Assembly (NCBI RefSeq): GCF_005222705.1
Contig: NZ_STGF01000040.1
Coordinates: 1-50,769 of the forward strand
Direction: 5' to 3'
DNA length: 50,769 bases
Source: Paenibacillus sp. SY21-1
Lineage (GTDB): Bacteria; Bacillota; Bacilli; Paenibacillales; Paenibacillaceae
Shown here: piece by piece, positions 44,094-50,769 of the stretch
Layout: every line of letters starts with the position of its first letter
How positions within the stretch are numbered: position 1 is the first letter of the stretch
Translations under genes and position numbers: made by a program
The notes under the pieces: generated by a model
Database searches by the model: none
The model's input: the letters and a program-made list of their open reading frames with translations, nothing else
Told to the model about the DNA's origin: nothing

Positions 44094-45794
44094 ATGGACG
44101 AACAAAACAAAAACAACGGGTACGACGATTACTTCCGGAAATCAGGCGACGGAAACAATGACCGGGAGCATGGCAAAAGCGAAGAGGGACAAAGATCGGC
44201 GCATGACGAGGATGGACGTGCAGGCGGCGGCTCGGAGGAAACGGCCAAGCCTTCTTATTACTATTCCTATGGTCCATTCAAGCCTGGCGCGCAGAACGAT
44301 CAGCCGAACAGCCAGTCCTCCGGGGCCGGCTCGGAAAGGCCAAAAATTATTCAAGATGAGCCGTACGGCACGACTTCTTCGTTCGCAGGCTCGGCTTCCC
44401 GTCAAGCAAGCGAGCCTCCGCGTCATCAGGAGGGGCAATATCGTCCGCTCTCGCGGGAGGAGGAAGCGCCTAAGCCGCAGCCGCAGCTGCGCGCGTTCAC
44501 GCCATCCTATGGAGTGAGCAAGGGTCCTTGGCAAGGCAATGAGCCCAAGAAGAAGCAGCGCACCTCGTTCGGAGCGATGTTTATGTCTTTTCTGGCGGGC
44601 GTGCTCGTTGTTGGCGTGCTGATGTACACGGCCGATACGCAGAACTGGTTTACGGGCGCTGCGACGACAAGCGGTCAGGAGCAGTCCACGAGCGGCAGCG
44701 GTCAAAATGTGTCAAGCGGCAACGGCGGCGTATCGACGGCTTCTGCGAGACCGGATAACATTGCCACATTGTTCGAGCAGGCAAGTCCGGCTGTCGTGAA
44801 AATTGAAACGTTCCAGAATACGGCTCAAAGCAGCGGAAGCGGAAGCCTGTTCGATGATCCGTTTTTCCGTCAATTTTTTGGCGATAGCTATCGCGGCAAC
44901 ACACAGCCGAACGGAAGCGAAAACGGTCAGCAAGGGCAAATGCAGCAAACGGGCATCGGAACCGGCTTCTTTTTTGAATCAGACGGCTATATTCTGACGA
45001 ACCAGCATGTTATCGGCGATGCCGATCAGATCAAAGTCATCGTACAGGGCTATGATGAGCCGTTTACGGCCGAATTGCTTGGCTCCAGCTATGATCTCGA
45101 CCTTGCCGTCATTAAAATTACCGGCGAAAAAGCTTTCCCGACACTGAAGCTGGGCAGCTCAGACAACATTGAAATCGGCGATTGGGTCGTAGCGATCGGC
45201 AACCCGTACGGATTCGATCACACCGTAACAGTCGGCGTACTGAGCGCTAAAGAGCGTCCGATCGATATTCAGGATACGCAAGGCGAGCGCAATTACGAGC
45301 ATTTGCTGCAAACGGATGCGTCGATTAACCCGGGCAACTCCGGCGGTCCGCTGCTCAACGTGAACGGAGAGGTAATCGGCATCAATACAGCGGTAAGCTC
45401 GCAAGCGCAAGGCATAGGCTTTGCCATTCCAACAAGCACGATTCAGAATGTGCTGGACGATCTGAAAACGAACACGAAGCCGGCTGCTCCGTTTATCGGC
45501 GCAGAGCTGCAGGATGTTACGCAGGAAATCGCCGCTCAGTTGGGCATGGAGCAGGTCGAGGGCGTTATCGTTCGTGCGGTTACTTACAATTCGCCTGCAT
45601 ATAACGGCGGACTTCAGCAGTACGATGTCATTACGGGAATCGACGGAAAGAAATACAATACTACGCAAGATCTGATCAAGGTTATTCAAGGCAAGAAGGT
45701 CGGCGACAGTATTGAGCTTAACGTGATTCGCAAGGGCGCCAGCGTGAATGTTGCTGTCGAAATCGGCGACAAAAACAAGTTCGGCGTGCAGTAA
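44094..45794 (+). CDS. HtrA/DegP-like membrane-anchored serine protease
   Basis: Protein of 566 residues. A long, polar, low-complexity cytoplasmic N-terminus (about 1-155, many Gly/Ser/Gln/Glu) is followed by one membrane helix (about 159-179) and a Ser/Gly linker. The S1C trypsin-like protease domain carries the triad His305 (LTNQHVIGDA), Asp336 (YDLDLAVIKI) and Ser416 (NPGNSGGP), and one PDZ domain (about 485-560) ends the protein. It degrades misfolded secreted proteins at the outer membrane face. The start is ATG after AAGGAGG; the longer frame from 44004 has no site. It stands next to a two-component system, similar to the CssRS-HtrA circuit of Bacillus. Confidence 0.92.
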   Translation: MDEQNKNNGYDDYFRKSGDGNNDREHGKSEEGQRSAHDEDGRAGGGSEETAKPSYYYSYGPFKPGAQNDQPNSQSSGAGSERPKIIQDEPYGTTSSFAGSASRQASEPPRHQEGQYRPLSREEEAPKPQPQLRAFTPSYGVSKGPWQGNEPKKKQRTSFGAMFMSFLAGVLVVGVLMYTADTQNWFTGAATTSGQEQSTSGSGQNVSSGNGGVSTASARPDNIATLFEQASPAVVKIETFQNTAQSSGSGSLFDDPFFRQFFGDSYRGNTQPNGSENGQQGQMQQTGIGTGFFFESDGYILTNQHVIGDADQIKVIVQGYDEPFTAELLGSSYDLDLAVIKITGEKAFPTLKLGSSDNIEIGDWVVAIGNPYGFDHTVTVGVLSAKERPIDIQDTQGERNYEHLLQTDASINPGNSGGPLLNVNGEVIGINTAVSSQAQGIGFAIPTSTIQNVLDDLKTNTKPAAPFIGAELQDVTQEIAAQLGMEQVEGVIVRAVTYNSPAYNGGLQQYDVITGIDGKKYNTTQDLIKVIQGKKVGDSIELNVIRKGASVNVAVEIGDKNKFGVQ

Positions 45795-45822
45795 ACGCAG
45801 CGGCGCAAGCTGCGAAAGCATG

Positions 45823-45858
45823 AAAAAGCGCAGAGAGCCTGTAAGCTCTGCGCTTTTT
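45823..45858 (+). terminator. Terminator after the HtrA gene
   Basis: A 13-bp perfect stem AAAAAGCGCAGAG / CTCTGCGCTTTTT with the T-run as part of the right arm. It separates htrA from the two-component genes, so full co-transcription is unlikely. Confidence 0.85.
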
Positions 45859-45881
45859 GGCGCAAATAGAGGGGGAGACGA

Positions 45882-46574
45882 ATGAGACAGCATATTATGG
45901 TCGTTGACGACGACGACAAAATTATTTCTTTGCTTAGAAGAAGCCTTGCGTTCGAAGGCTACGAGGTGACGACGGCTCCAAACGGACTTGAAGGACTGAA
46001 GCTGCTGCTCACGGCAGACCCGGACCTGCTCATTCTCGACGTCATGATGCCGCAGGTGGACGGCTGGGAGGTATGCCGCCGCGTACGGGAAAGCGGAAGC
46101 TCCGTACCGATTCTGATGCTGACGGCCAAGGATGATATTATCGACCGGGTGAAGGGGCTTGATCTTGGCGCGGACGATTATTTGGTGAAGCCGTTTGCGC
46201 TGGAGGAACTGCTCGCCCGCGCCCGCGCGCTGCTGCGCCGCAAGACGGACAAGCAGGAGCAGCCTGCCAACCAGCTTGTCTATGAGGACTTGATTCTGGA
46301 TATGGACGCGCGGGAAGCTATACGCGCAGGGCAGAGAATTGAGCTGACGAGCAAGGAGTACGATTTGCTGCTGCTGTTCATGCACAATCCTCGCCGCGTA
46401 CTGACGCGCGATGCCATTATGGAAAAAATATGGGGCTACGATTTCAGCGGCGAATCGAACGTGCTGGAGGTCTACATTGCGATGCTGCGCCAGAAGGTAG
46501 AGGAAGGCGGCAAAAAACGCATCATTCAAACGGTGCGCGGCACCGGCTATGTGCTTCGGGGAGAGGCGGGGTAA
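45882..46574 (+). CDS. OmpR/PhoB-family response regulator
   Basis: Response regulator of 230 residues. The receiver domain has Asp9-Asp10 and phospho-acceptor Asp53 (LLILDVMMPQVDG), conserved Lys in LVKPF, and a winged-helix DNA-binding domain (about 130-228, LTSKEYDLLLLFMHNPRRVL). The start is ATG after GGGGGAG. The partner kinase follows after 3 bp. CssR-like by context with htrA, but general OmpR-family resemblance alone does not prove that. Confidence 0.9.
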   Translation: MRQHIMVVDDDDKIISLLRRSLAFEGYEVTTAPNGLEGLKLLLTADPDLLILDVMMPQVDGWEVCRRVRESGSSVPILMLTAKDDIIDRVKGLDLGADDYLVKPFALEELLARARALLRRKTDKQEQPANQLVYEDLILDMDAREAIRAGQRIELTSKEYDLLLLFMHNPRRVLTRDAIMEKIWGYDFSGESNVLEVYIAMLRQKVEEGGKKRIIQTVRGTGYVLRGEAG

Positions 46575-46577
46575 CCT

Positions 46578-48104
46578 ATGTCCATTCGCCTTAGGCTAAC
46601 GTTATGGTATTCCGGTCTGCTTGCGGCTACGATGATTGTGCTTGGCGTAACCATTTACTTTTTTGTCAATTGGAATACGTATGGAGATATGAAGGATCAG
46701 CTTCGCGCAGCCAACAGCAACTTTCATATTCAGCCGGTTATCAACTTTTTGGACAAGATGGATTTGCGCATGCTGGTAAGCGATCGTTCTTTTGAGAAAA
46801 AGGATTTATTCATTCAAGTGGTCAACTACCGAGAGGGCGTATTGCTTCAGTCCAACAACATGATGGTGAACAACATCTCTTTGCCGTATGCGGATGCGTC
46901 CAAGCACCCCGAGGCGGGATTCGTGAAAGCAAAGATTACGTCGGGGAACTACCAATATGACATGCTGACTTATCAGCGTCCGATCGAGGTTAATATTAAT
47001 GGGGAAAATACAGTCGTCGGCTTGCTGCAGCTGGGCTTTCTCTCTCATAACGAGGAGCGTTTTCTAAGCGGCCTTCGCACCATTCTTATACTGTCTTCGC
47101 TGGCCATCGTATTCGTGGCGTTTACGGTAGGCTTGTTTATTGCCAGACAAGCGTTGCGTCCGATCGATCGCGTGATACGGGCGACGGAGCAGATTGAAAA
47201 AGGCTCCGATCTAAGCATGCGGATTCCTTCTATGGGGCCTAGGGATGAGATTGGCAGGCTGGCCCATACGCTGAATGTGATGCTATCGCGGCTTGAGCTC
47301 GCCTATAACGAGCTGGACGACGCCTATACGGCTCAGCGGCGCTTTGTATCCGACGCCTCCCACGAGCTGCGCACGCCGCTTACGACCATTCGCGGCAACA
47401 TCGATCTGCTGGAGCGGATGTGGGACAAAATTCGTGATACGAATCGGGATTCGGGCAGCGGAGAATGGCTGCCGCTGGACGCCGATCGTTGGGAAATGTC
47501 CAAGGAGGCGATGATGGACATTTCTTCCGAGGCGAAGCGGATGAGCACGCTCGTTAACGATTTGCTGGCGCTCGCGCGTGCCGACGCGGGCTATACGATG
47601 GAGAAGCAGCCGGTAGAGGCGCTTCCGCTGACGGAGGAGGTTGTGCGCCGCGCGCAGCTTCTGCCGCGTTCCGCCGAGTGGCGGGTCGGGGATTTGTCCG
47701 CGCTTCGGGGCGTCTATGTCAACGCCAATGCAAACTATCTGCAGCAGCTTCTGTTTATTTTTATTGAGAATGCGTTTAAGTACACGCCTGAAGGACATAT
47801 CGAGCTTAGCGCGATGATGCGCGAGGGGCAAATCGGCTTTGTTGTGGAGGATACGGGCATCGGGATGAATCCGGAAGAAATTCCGCATATTTTTGACCGC
47901 TTCTATCGGGCAGACGAATCGCGTGGAGTAACGGTGGGCACGGGGCTTGGCTTGTCGATCGCCAAATGGATTATTGACGAGCATCAGGGGTCCATTGAGG
48001 TAACGACCCGCGAAGGCGAAGGCTCGCGATTCACCATCTGGCTGCCTGCAGTCTTTCCTGATGCCGATCATTCGTCTATAATAGAACAAACGGATGAAAT
48101 ATAG
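46578..48104 (+). CDS. Sensor histidine kinase, partner of the OmpR-type regulator
   Basis: Kinase of 508 residues. One membrane helix (about 10-30), an extracytoplasmic domain of about 135 residues, a second helix (about 166-188), a HAMP domain (about 190-242), HisKA with His262 (VSDASHELRTPLTTIRGN) and HATPase_c with the N box (ENAFKYTPEG), DTGIGM and GTGLGLSIAKW. The insert of about 30 residues in HisKA (NRDSGSGEWLPLDADRWEM) is unusual but not disruptive. It starts 3 bp after the regulator gene. Signal unknown; secretion or envelope stress is suggested by htrA. Confidence 0.9.
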   Translation: MSIRLRLTLWYSGLLAATMIVLGVTIYFFVNWNTYGDMKDQLRAANSNFHIQPVINFLDKMDLRMLVSDRSFEKKDLFIQVVNYREGVLLQSNNMMVNNISLPYADASKHPEAGFVKAKITSGNYQYDMLTYQRPIEVNINGENTVVGLLQLGFLSHNEERFLSGLRTILILSSLAIVFVAFTVGLFIARQALRPIDRVIRATEQIEKGSDLSMRIPSMGPRDEIGRLAHTLNVMLSRLELAYNELDDAYTAQRRFVSDASHELRTPLTTIRGNIDLLERMWDKIRDTNRDSGSGEWLPLDADRWEMSKEAMMDISSEAKRMSTLVNDLLALARADAGYTMEKQPVEALPLTEEVVRRAQLLPRSAEWRVGDLSALRGVYVNANANYLQQLLFIFIENAFKYTPEGHIELSAMMREGQIGFVVEDTGIGMNPEEIPHIFDRFYRADESRGVTVGTGLGLSIAKWIIDEHQGSIEVTTREGEGSRFTIWLPAVFPDADHSSIIEQTDEI

Positions 48105-48147
48105 CGCATGGCAATTGGGCTATCCGGTCAGAAAGCAGGTGCAGAAG

Positions 48148-49122
48148 ATGGAAATTGTTAAAATATCGCCGCGCGGCTACTGCTACGGCGTAGTCGATGC
48201 GATGGTCATCGCTTTGCAAACGGTCAAAAACCTGGAGCTTCCGCGGCCTATTTATATTCTGGGAATGATTGTTCATAATGCGCACGTTACCGAGGCGTTC
48301 GAGCAGGAGGGCGTGATTACGCTCGACGGCGCGAATCGTCTGGAAATATTGGAGCAAATTGAAAGCGGGACGGTTATTTTTACCGCTCACGGCGTTTCTC
48401 CCGAGGTTCGCGAGCGCGCCCGCGCAAAGGGCTTGTCCGTCGTGGACGCAACATGCCCGGACGTCACGCGGACGCATGATCTCATTCGCAATAAAACGGC
48501 GGAGGGCTACCAGATCATTTATATCGGCAAAAAAGGACATCCCGAGCCGGAAGGCGCCATCGGCGTCGCTCCCGACCGCGTGTATCTGATTGAGCGCGAG
48601 GAGGAAATAGCCGCTCTGGAGCTCGCGGAAGGTCCAACGCTCATTACGAATCAAACGACGATGTCGCAATGGGATATCAAGCACATCATTAACCGCTTGC
48701 TGGAGAAGTTTCCTGCAGCCGAGGTGCATAATGAAATTTGTCTGGCTACACAAGTCAGACAGGAGGCGGTAGCGGGTCAAGCGGGAGAGGCTCAGCTATG
48801 CCTTGTCGTTGGCGACCCGCGCAGCAACAATTCGAACCGTCTGGCACAGGTGTCGGAAGAAATCGCCGGCGTCAAAGCGTACCGAATCGCAGATTTGTCC
48901 GAGCTCAAGCAAGAATGGCTGCAGGGGATTGACCGGATCGCGGTGACGTCCGGCGCCTCCACGCCAACTCCGCTTACGAAGGAAGTTATTCATTACCTGG
49001 AGCAGTACGATCACAACAAGCCGGAAACGTGGGAAATCCGCCGCACGGTAAAGATGAACAAGCTGCTGCCCAACATTCGCGTAAAGTCCACCGCCACCGC
49101 GACCGCCGAGCAGAACGAATAG
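48148..49122 (+). CDS. ispH: 4-hydroxy-3-methylbut-2-enyl diphosphate reductase
   Basis: Protein of 324 residues. The last enzyme of the MEP isoprenoid pathway, it reduces HMBPP to IPP and DMAPP using a [4Fe-4S] cluster. The three conserved cysteines are Cys12 (RGYCYGVVDA), Cys103 (DATCPDVTRTH) and Cys198 (NEICLATQ). Substrate-binding His43 (VHNAHV) and the TNQTTMS segment are also present. The start is ATG (MEIVKISPRG), as in Bacillus homologues. A longer frame overlaps the kinase gene. The C-terminal tail (VKSTATATAEQNE) is slightly longer than usual. Confidence 0.93.
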   Translation: MEIVKISPRGYCYGVVDAMVIALQTVKNLELPRPIYILGMIVHNAHVTEAFEQEGVITLDGANRLEILEQIESGTVIFTAHGVSPEVRERARAKGLSVVDATCPDVTRTHDLIRNKTAEGYQIIYIGKKGHPEPEGAIGVAPDRVYLIEREEEIAALELAEGPTLITNQTTMSQWDIKHIINRLLEKFPAAEVHNEICLATQVRQEAVAGQAGEAQLCLVVGDPRSNNSNRLAQVSEEIAGVKAYRIADLSELKQEWLQGIDRIAVTSGASTPTPLTKEVIHYLEQYDHNKPETWEIRRTVKMNKLLPNIRVKSTATATAEQNE

Positions 49123-49239
49123 GCGGAGGGCGTCGTATTGGCGACGAGCAGGATAGCAGGGGTCCCGGACCGTGCTCGGCCATATCGGCACAGCAGTAAA
49201 TGGCCTGAGCGGCCTGCAAACGGCAAGAGAGAATTGACC

Positions 49240-49279
49240 GGCCAAGTCATCTTCGCGGATGGCTTGGCCTTTTTTTTTA
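49240..49279 (+). terminator. Terminator of ispH
   Basis: GGCCAAGTCAT / ATGGCTTGGCC, an 11-bp stem with one wobble (49240-49250, 49259-49269), then nine T. Confidence 0.88.
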
Positions 49280-49314
49280 TTTGCGATTTTTTCATGTTGA
49301 ATTTGTTAAGGGTA

Positions 49315-49343
49315 TTGACGGGAAGGGCTGTATCTTGTATATT
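49315..49343 (+). promoter_or_regulatory. Promoter of aroF
   Basis: TTGACG, 17-nt spacer, TATATT. Predicted start is near 49350, directly before the octamer repeat, giving a leader of about 195 nt. Confidence 0.65.
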
Positions 49344-49354
49344 TACTTTATCAA

Positions 49355-49442
49355 ATAAAAGCACAAAAGCGTAAAAGCATAGAAGCTTAAAAGCGAAACA
49401 GCGAAGCAGCTTAAAAGCAAAGCAGCTTAAAAGCAAAACAGC
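49355..49442 (+). repeat. Tandem 8-nt repeat array in the aroF leader
   Basis: Eleven consecutive octamers ending in AGC: ATAAAAGC, ACAAAAGC, GTAAAAGC, ATAGAAGC, TTAAAAGC, GAAACAGC, GAAGCAGC, TTAAAAGC, AAAGCAGC, TTAAAAGC, AAAACAGC, followed by a decayed twelfth (AAAATGCT). Consensus NNAAAAGC. The period of 8 is not a codon multiple. It fills the first half of the predicted leader RNA of the DAHP synthase gene. Confidence 0.85.
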
Positions 49443-49543
49443 AAAATGCTTGCAGTGGTAATCGAGTCGCTTGCATGCTGCGCGTTTGGTTTCGTGAATG
49501 TCCGACTTTACTTAAATTCCAATTCTATATAGGAGTGATTACG

Positions 49544-50605
49544 ATGATCGTTATTACAAAGCCAAGCATTGAAGATGAGCGCATTAACGAGATTGTGGCC
49601 CATATTGAAAAAGCGGGCGTTCAGGCGCACGTATCCAGAGGGACGGACCGTACGGTTATCGGAATTATCGGTCAGGCGGCGCCAACGCTTGCCGAGCACC
49701 TGCGCCAAATGAAGGGCGTAGAGAACGTAATCAAAATCTCAAAGTCCTACAAGCTTGCCAGCCGCGATTTCCACCCCGACGATACAATCATCGATATTAA
49801 GGGCGTTAAAATCGGCGGCAGCAACCTGGTCATTATGGGCGGCCCGTGCGCAGTGGAATCGCCGGAGCAAATCGACGAAATCGCCCGTCTGGTAAAAGCA
49901 GCCGGCGGACAGGTGCTGCGTGGCGGCGCGTTTAAGCCGCGGACCGGCCCGTACAGCTTCCAGGGCGTCGGCGTTGAAGGTTTGGTCATGATGGCGGAGG
50001 CGGGCAAGAAACACGGCCTGCTGACGATTACAGAGGTAATGACGCCTGAATACGTCGATGTATGCGCCGAATACGCCGACATTCTGCAAGTTGGCACGCG
50101 CAACATGCAAAACTTTGATTTGCTTCGCAAGCTGGGCACAATCAAAACGCCGGTGCTGCTCAAACGTGGCTTCAGCTCAACTTACGACGAATTCCTTAAC
50201 GCTGCGGAATACATTCTTGCCGGAGGCAATCCGAACGTTATGCTGTGCGAGCGCGGAATCCGAACGTTCGAAACCTACACGCGCAATACGCTCGATTTGT
50301 CCGCCATACCGGTGCTGCAATCGCTCAGCCATTTGCCTGTCATTTCCGATCCAAGTCATGGCACAGGACGCCGTGAGCTGGTAGAGCCGATGTCCAAAGC
50401 ATCGGTGGCAGCCGGAGCAAACGGCTTGATCGTGGAAATGCACACCGATCCGGACAATTCCATGACCGGCGACGGCGTTCAATCGTTGTTCCCGGATCAA
50501 TTCGCCAAATTGCTCAAGGAGCTTGAGCAGCTTGCGCCGCTTGTCGGCAAGCAATTCGATACGGAGAAGCAGCCAGCCGAAGCGTTCAAGGAATGGAAAA
50601 TCTAA
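49544..50605 (+). CDS. aroF: 3-deoxy-7-phosphoheptulonate (DAHP) synthase
   Basis: Protein of 353 residues. It condenses phosphoenolpyruvate and erythrose 4-phosphate, the entry step of aromatic amino acid synthesis. An N-terminal ferredoxin-like regulatory domain (about 1-70) precedes a class I-beta TIM barrel. The barrel shows GGPCAVES (Cys102, metal ligand), GGAFKPRTGPYSFQG, EVMTPEYVD, VGTRNMQN and DPSHGTGRRELV (metal His). In this family the N-terminal domain mediates feedback inhibition. There is no chorismate mutase fusion, unlike B. subtilis. The start is ATG after TAGGAGTG. The leader carries an 11-unit octamer repeat. Confidence 0.93.
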   Translation: MIVITKPSIEDERINEIVAHIEKAGVQAHVSRGTDRTVIGIIGQAAPTLAEHLRQMKGVENVIKISKSYKLASRDFHPDDTIIDIKGVKIGGSNLVIMGGPCAVESPEQIDEIARLVKAAGGQVLRGGAFKPRTGPYSFQGVGVEGLVMMAEAGKKHGLLTITEVMTPEYVDVCAEYADILQVGTRNMQNFDLLRKLGTIKTPVLLKRGFSSTYDEFLNAAEYILAGGNPNVMLCERGIRTFETYTRNTLDLSAIPVLQSLSHLPVISDPSHGTGRRELVEPMSKASVAAGANGLIVEMHTDPDNSMTGDGVQSLFPDQFAKLLKELEQLAPLVGKQFDTEKQPAEAFKEWKI

Positions 50606-50617
50606 TTTGACAAGCAT

Positions 50618-50656
50618 AAGCGTTCATCCTGCTGCGGCAGCGATGTGCGCTTTTTT
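50618..50656 (+). terminator. Terminator of aroF
   Basis: An imperfect stem (AAGCG / TGCGCTT outer, CTGCTG / CGGCAG inner) with six T (50651-50656). The group II intron begins two bases after it. Confidence 0.7.
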
Positions 50657-50657
50657 A

Positions 50658-50769
50658 GTGCGCCCAGCATGGGCGCTATCTCTAGGGTTCAAGTCCCGAA
50701 TGGCGAAGGCAGTAGTAGCCATAGCTTAAGACAAAGGTGTCCATCGTGAGGTGGAATCTGAAGGAAGTC
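50658..50769 (+). mobile_element. 5' end of a group IIC intron, cut by the window edge
   Basis: The sequence begins GTGCGCCCAGCATGGGCG and continues with AGGGTTCAAGTCCCGAA, GGCGAAGGCAGTAGTAGCC, AAAGGTGTCC and GGTGGAATCTGAAGGAAG. This closely follows, from memory, the 5' domain I of bacterial group IIC introns such as that of Oceanobacillus iheyensis. The start GTGCG fits the group II GUGYG 5' splice site. It sits immediately downstream of an intrinsic terminator, the favoured insertion site of group IIC introns. The reverse transcriptase gene, if present, lies beyond the right edge. Confidence 0.85.

Noticed and set aside
49011..49436. Minus-strand frame with repeated CFAFKLL-like units
   Set aside because: The repeats only reflect the octamer array read in three frames (24 nt = 8 codons). 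The frame also runs antisense into ispH and has no start signals.
49355..49442. CRISPR array or TRAP binding site
   Set aside because: The units are 8 nt without spacers, so this is not a CRISPR array. TRAP binds GAG/UAG triplets 2-3 nt apart, which does not fit AGC every 8 nt.

Overview
The window looks like chromosomal DNA of a spore-forming, moderately GC-rich member of the Paenibacillaceae (Paenibacillus or a close relative). The signs are a gamma-type small acid-soluble spore protein, a GerA-type germinant receptor operon, ytxC beside thrS, Firmicutes-type SAM (S-box) and threonine T-box leaders, liaFSR, a YugN protein and the futalosine-route menaquinone gene mqnC. This assignment is inferred from gene content only. 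Most of the window is ordinary core chromosome. The least characterised part is the operon at 13.7-24.1 kb.

Layout. 0.3-4.5 kb (minus strand): an EamA transporter, a PHP-family phosphatase, a LysR regulator and an MFS efflux pump. A divergent TetR gene shares the pump's intergenic region, which holds three TetR-like operators. 5.5-6.4 kb: corA. 6.7-10.4 kb: an S-box-controlled metA-metI-metC operon (homoserine to homocysteine by transsulfuration). 10.7-11.9 kb: mqnC. 12.2-13.3 kb: an AT-rich gene for a secreted beta-propeller-like protein, with long terminator hairpins on both sides. 13.7-24.1 kb: a tightly packed operon of six genes: MoxR-type AAA+ ATPase, DUF5682 protein, VWA protein, giant DUF4132 protein, SWIM zinc-finger protein and a 91-residue helical protein. 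It corresponds in content to the uncharacterised yehI/yehL-yehM-yehP-yehQ region of E. coli. 24.1-26.5 kb: a LysM-NlpC/P60 protein and a membrane metallophosphoesterase. 26.5-32.2 kb: two different threonyl-tRNA synthetase genes, each behind its own consensus promoter and T-box, with ytxC between them. 32.3-34.8 kb: a 3D-domain cell-wall protein, a gamma SASP with a sigma-G promoter, a frameshifted soluble chemoreceptor-like gene and a small coiled-coil protein. 35.0-39.1 kb: a germinant receptor operon in the order A-C-D-B. 39.1-43.9 kb: amt, liaFSR and a yugN-like gene. 44.1-49.1 kb: an HtrA protease, an OmpR-type two-component pair and ispH. 49.3-50.6 kb: aroF, whose leader carries eleven 8-nt repeats. 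The right edge cuts into the 5' end of a group IIC intron that sits directly after the aroF terminator.

Cooperating genes. metA/I/C form one pathway under SAM control. The MoxR and VWA proteins are the usual ATPase/adaptor pair and probably act on or with DUF5682, DUF4132 and SWIM partners. LiaF, LiaS and LiaR form a cell-envelope stress module. HtrA next to a two-component system suggests a CssRS-like secretion-stress loop. The Ger subunits form one receptor. Start codons were chosen by ribosome-binding site and family alignment from memory. No database searches were run.
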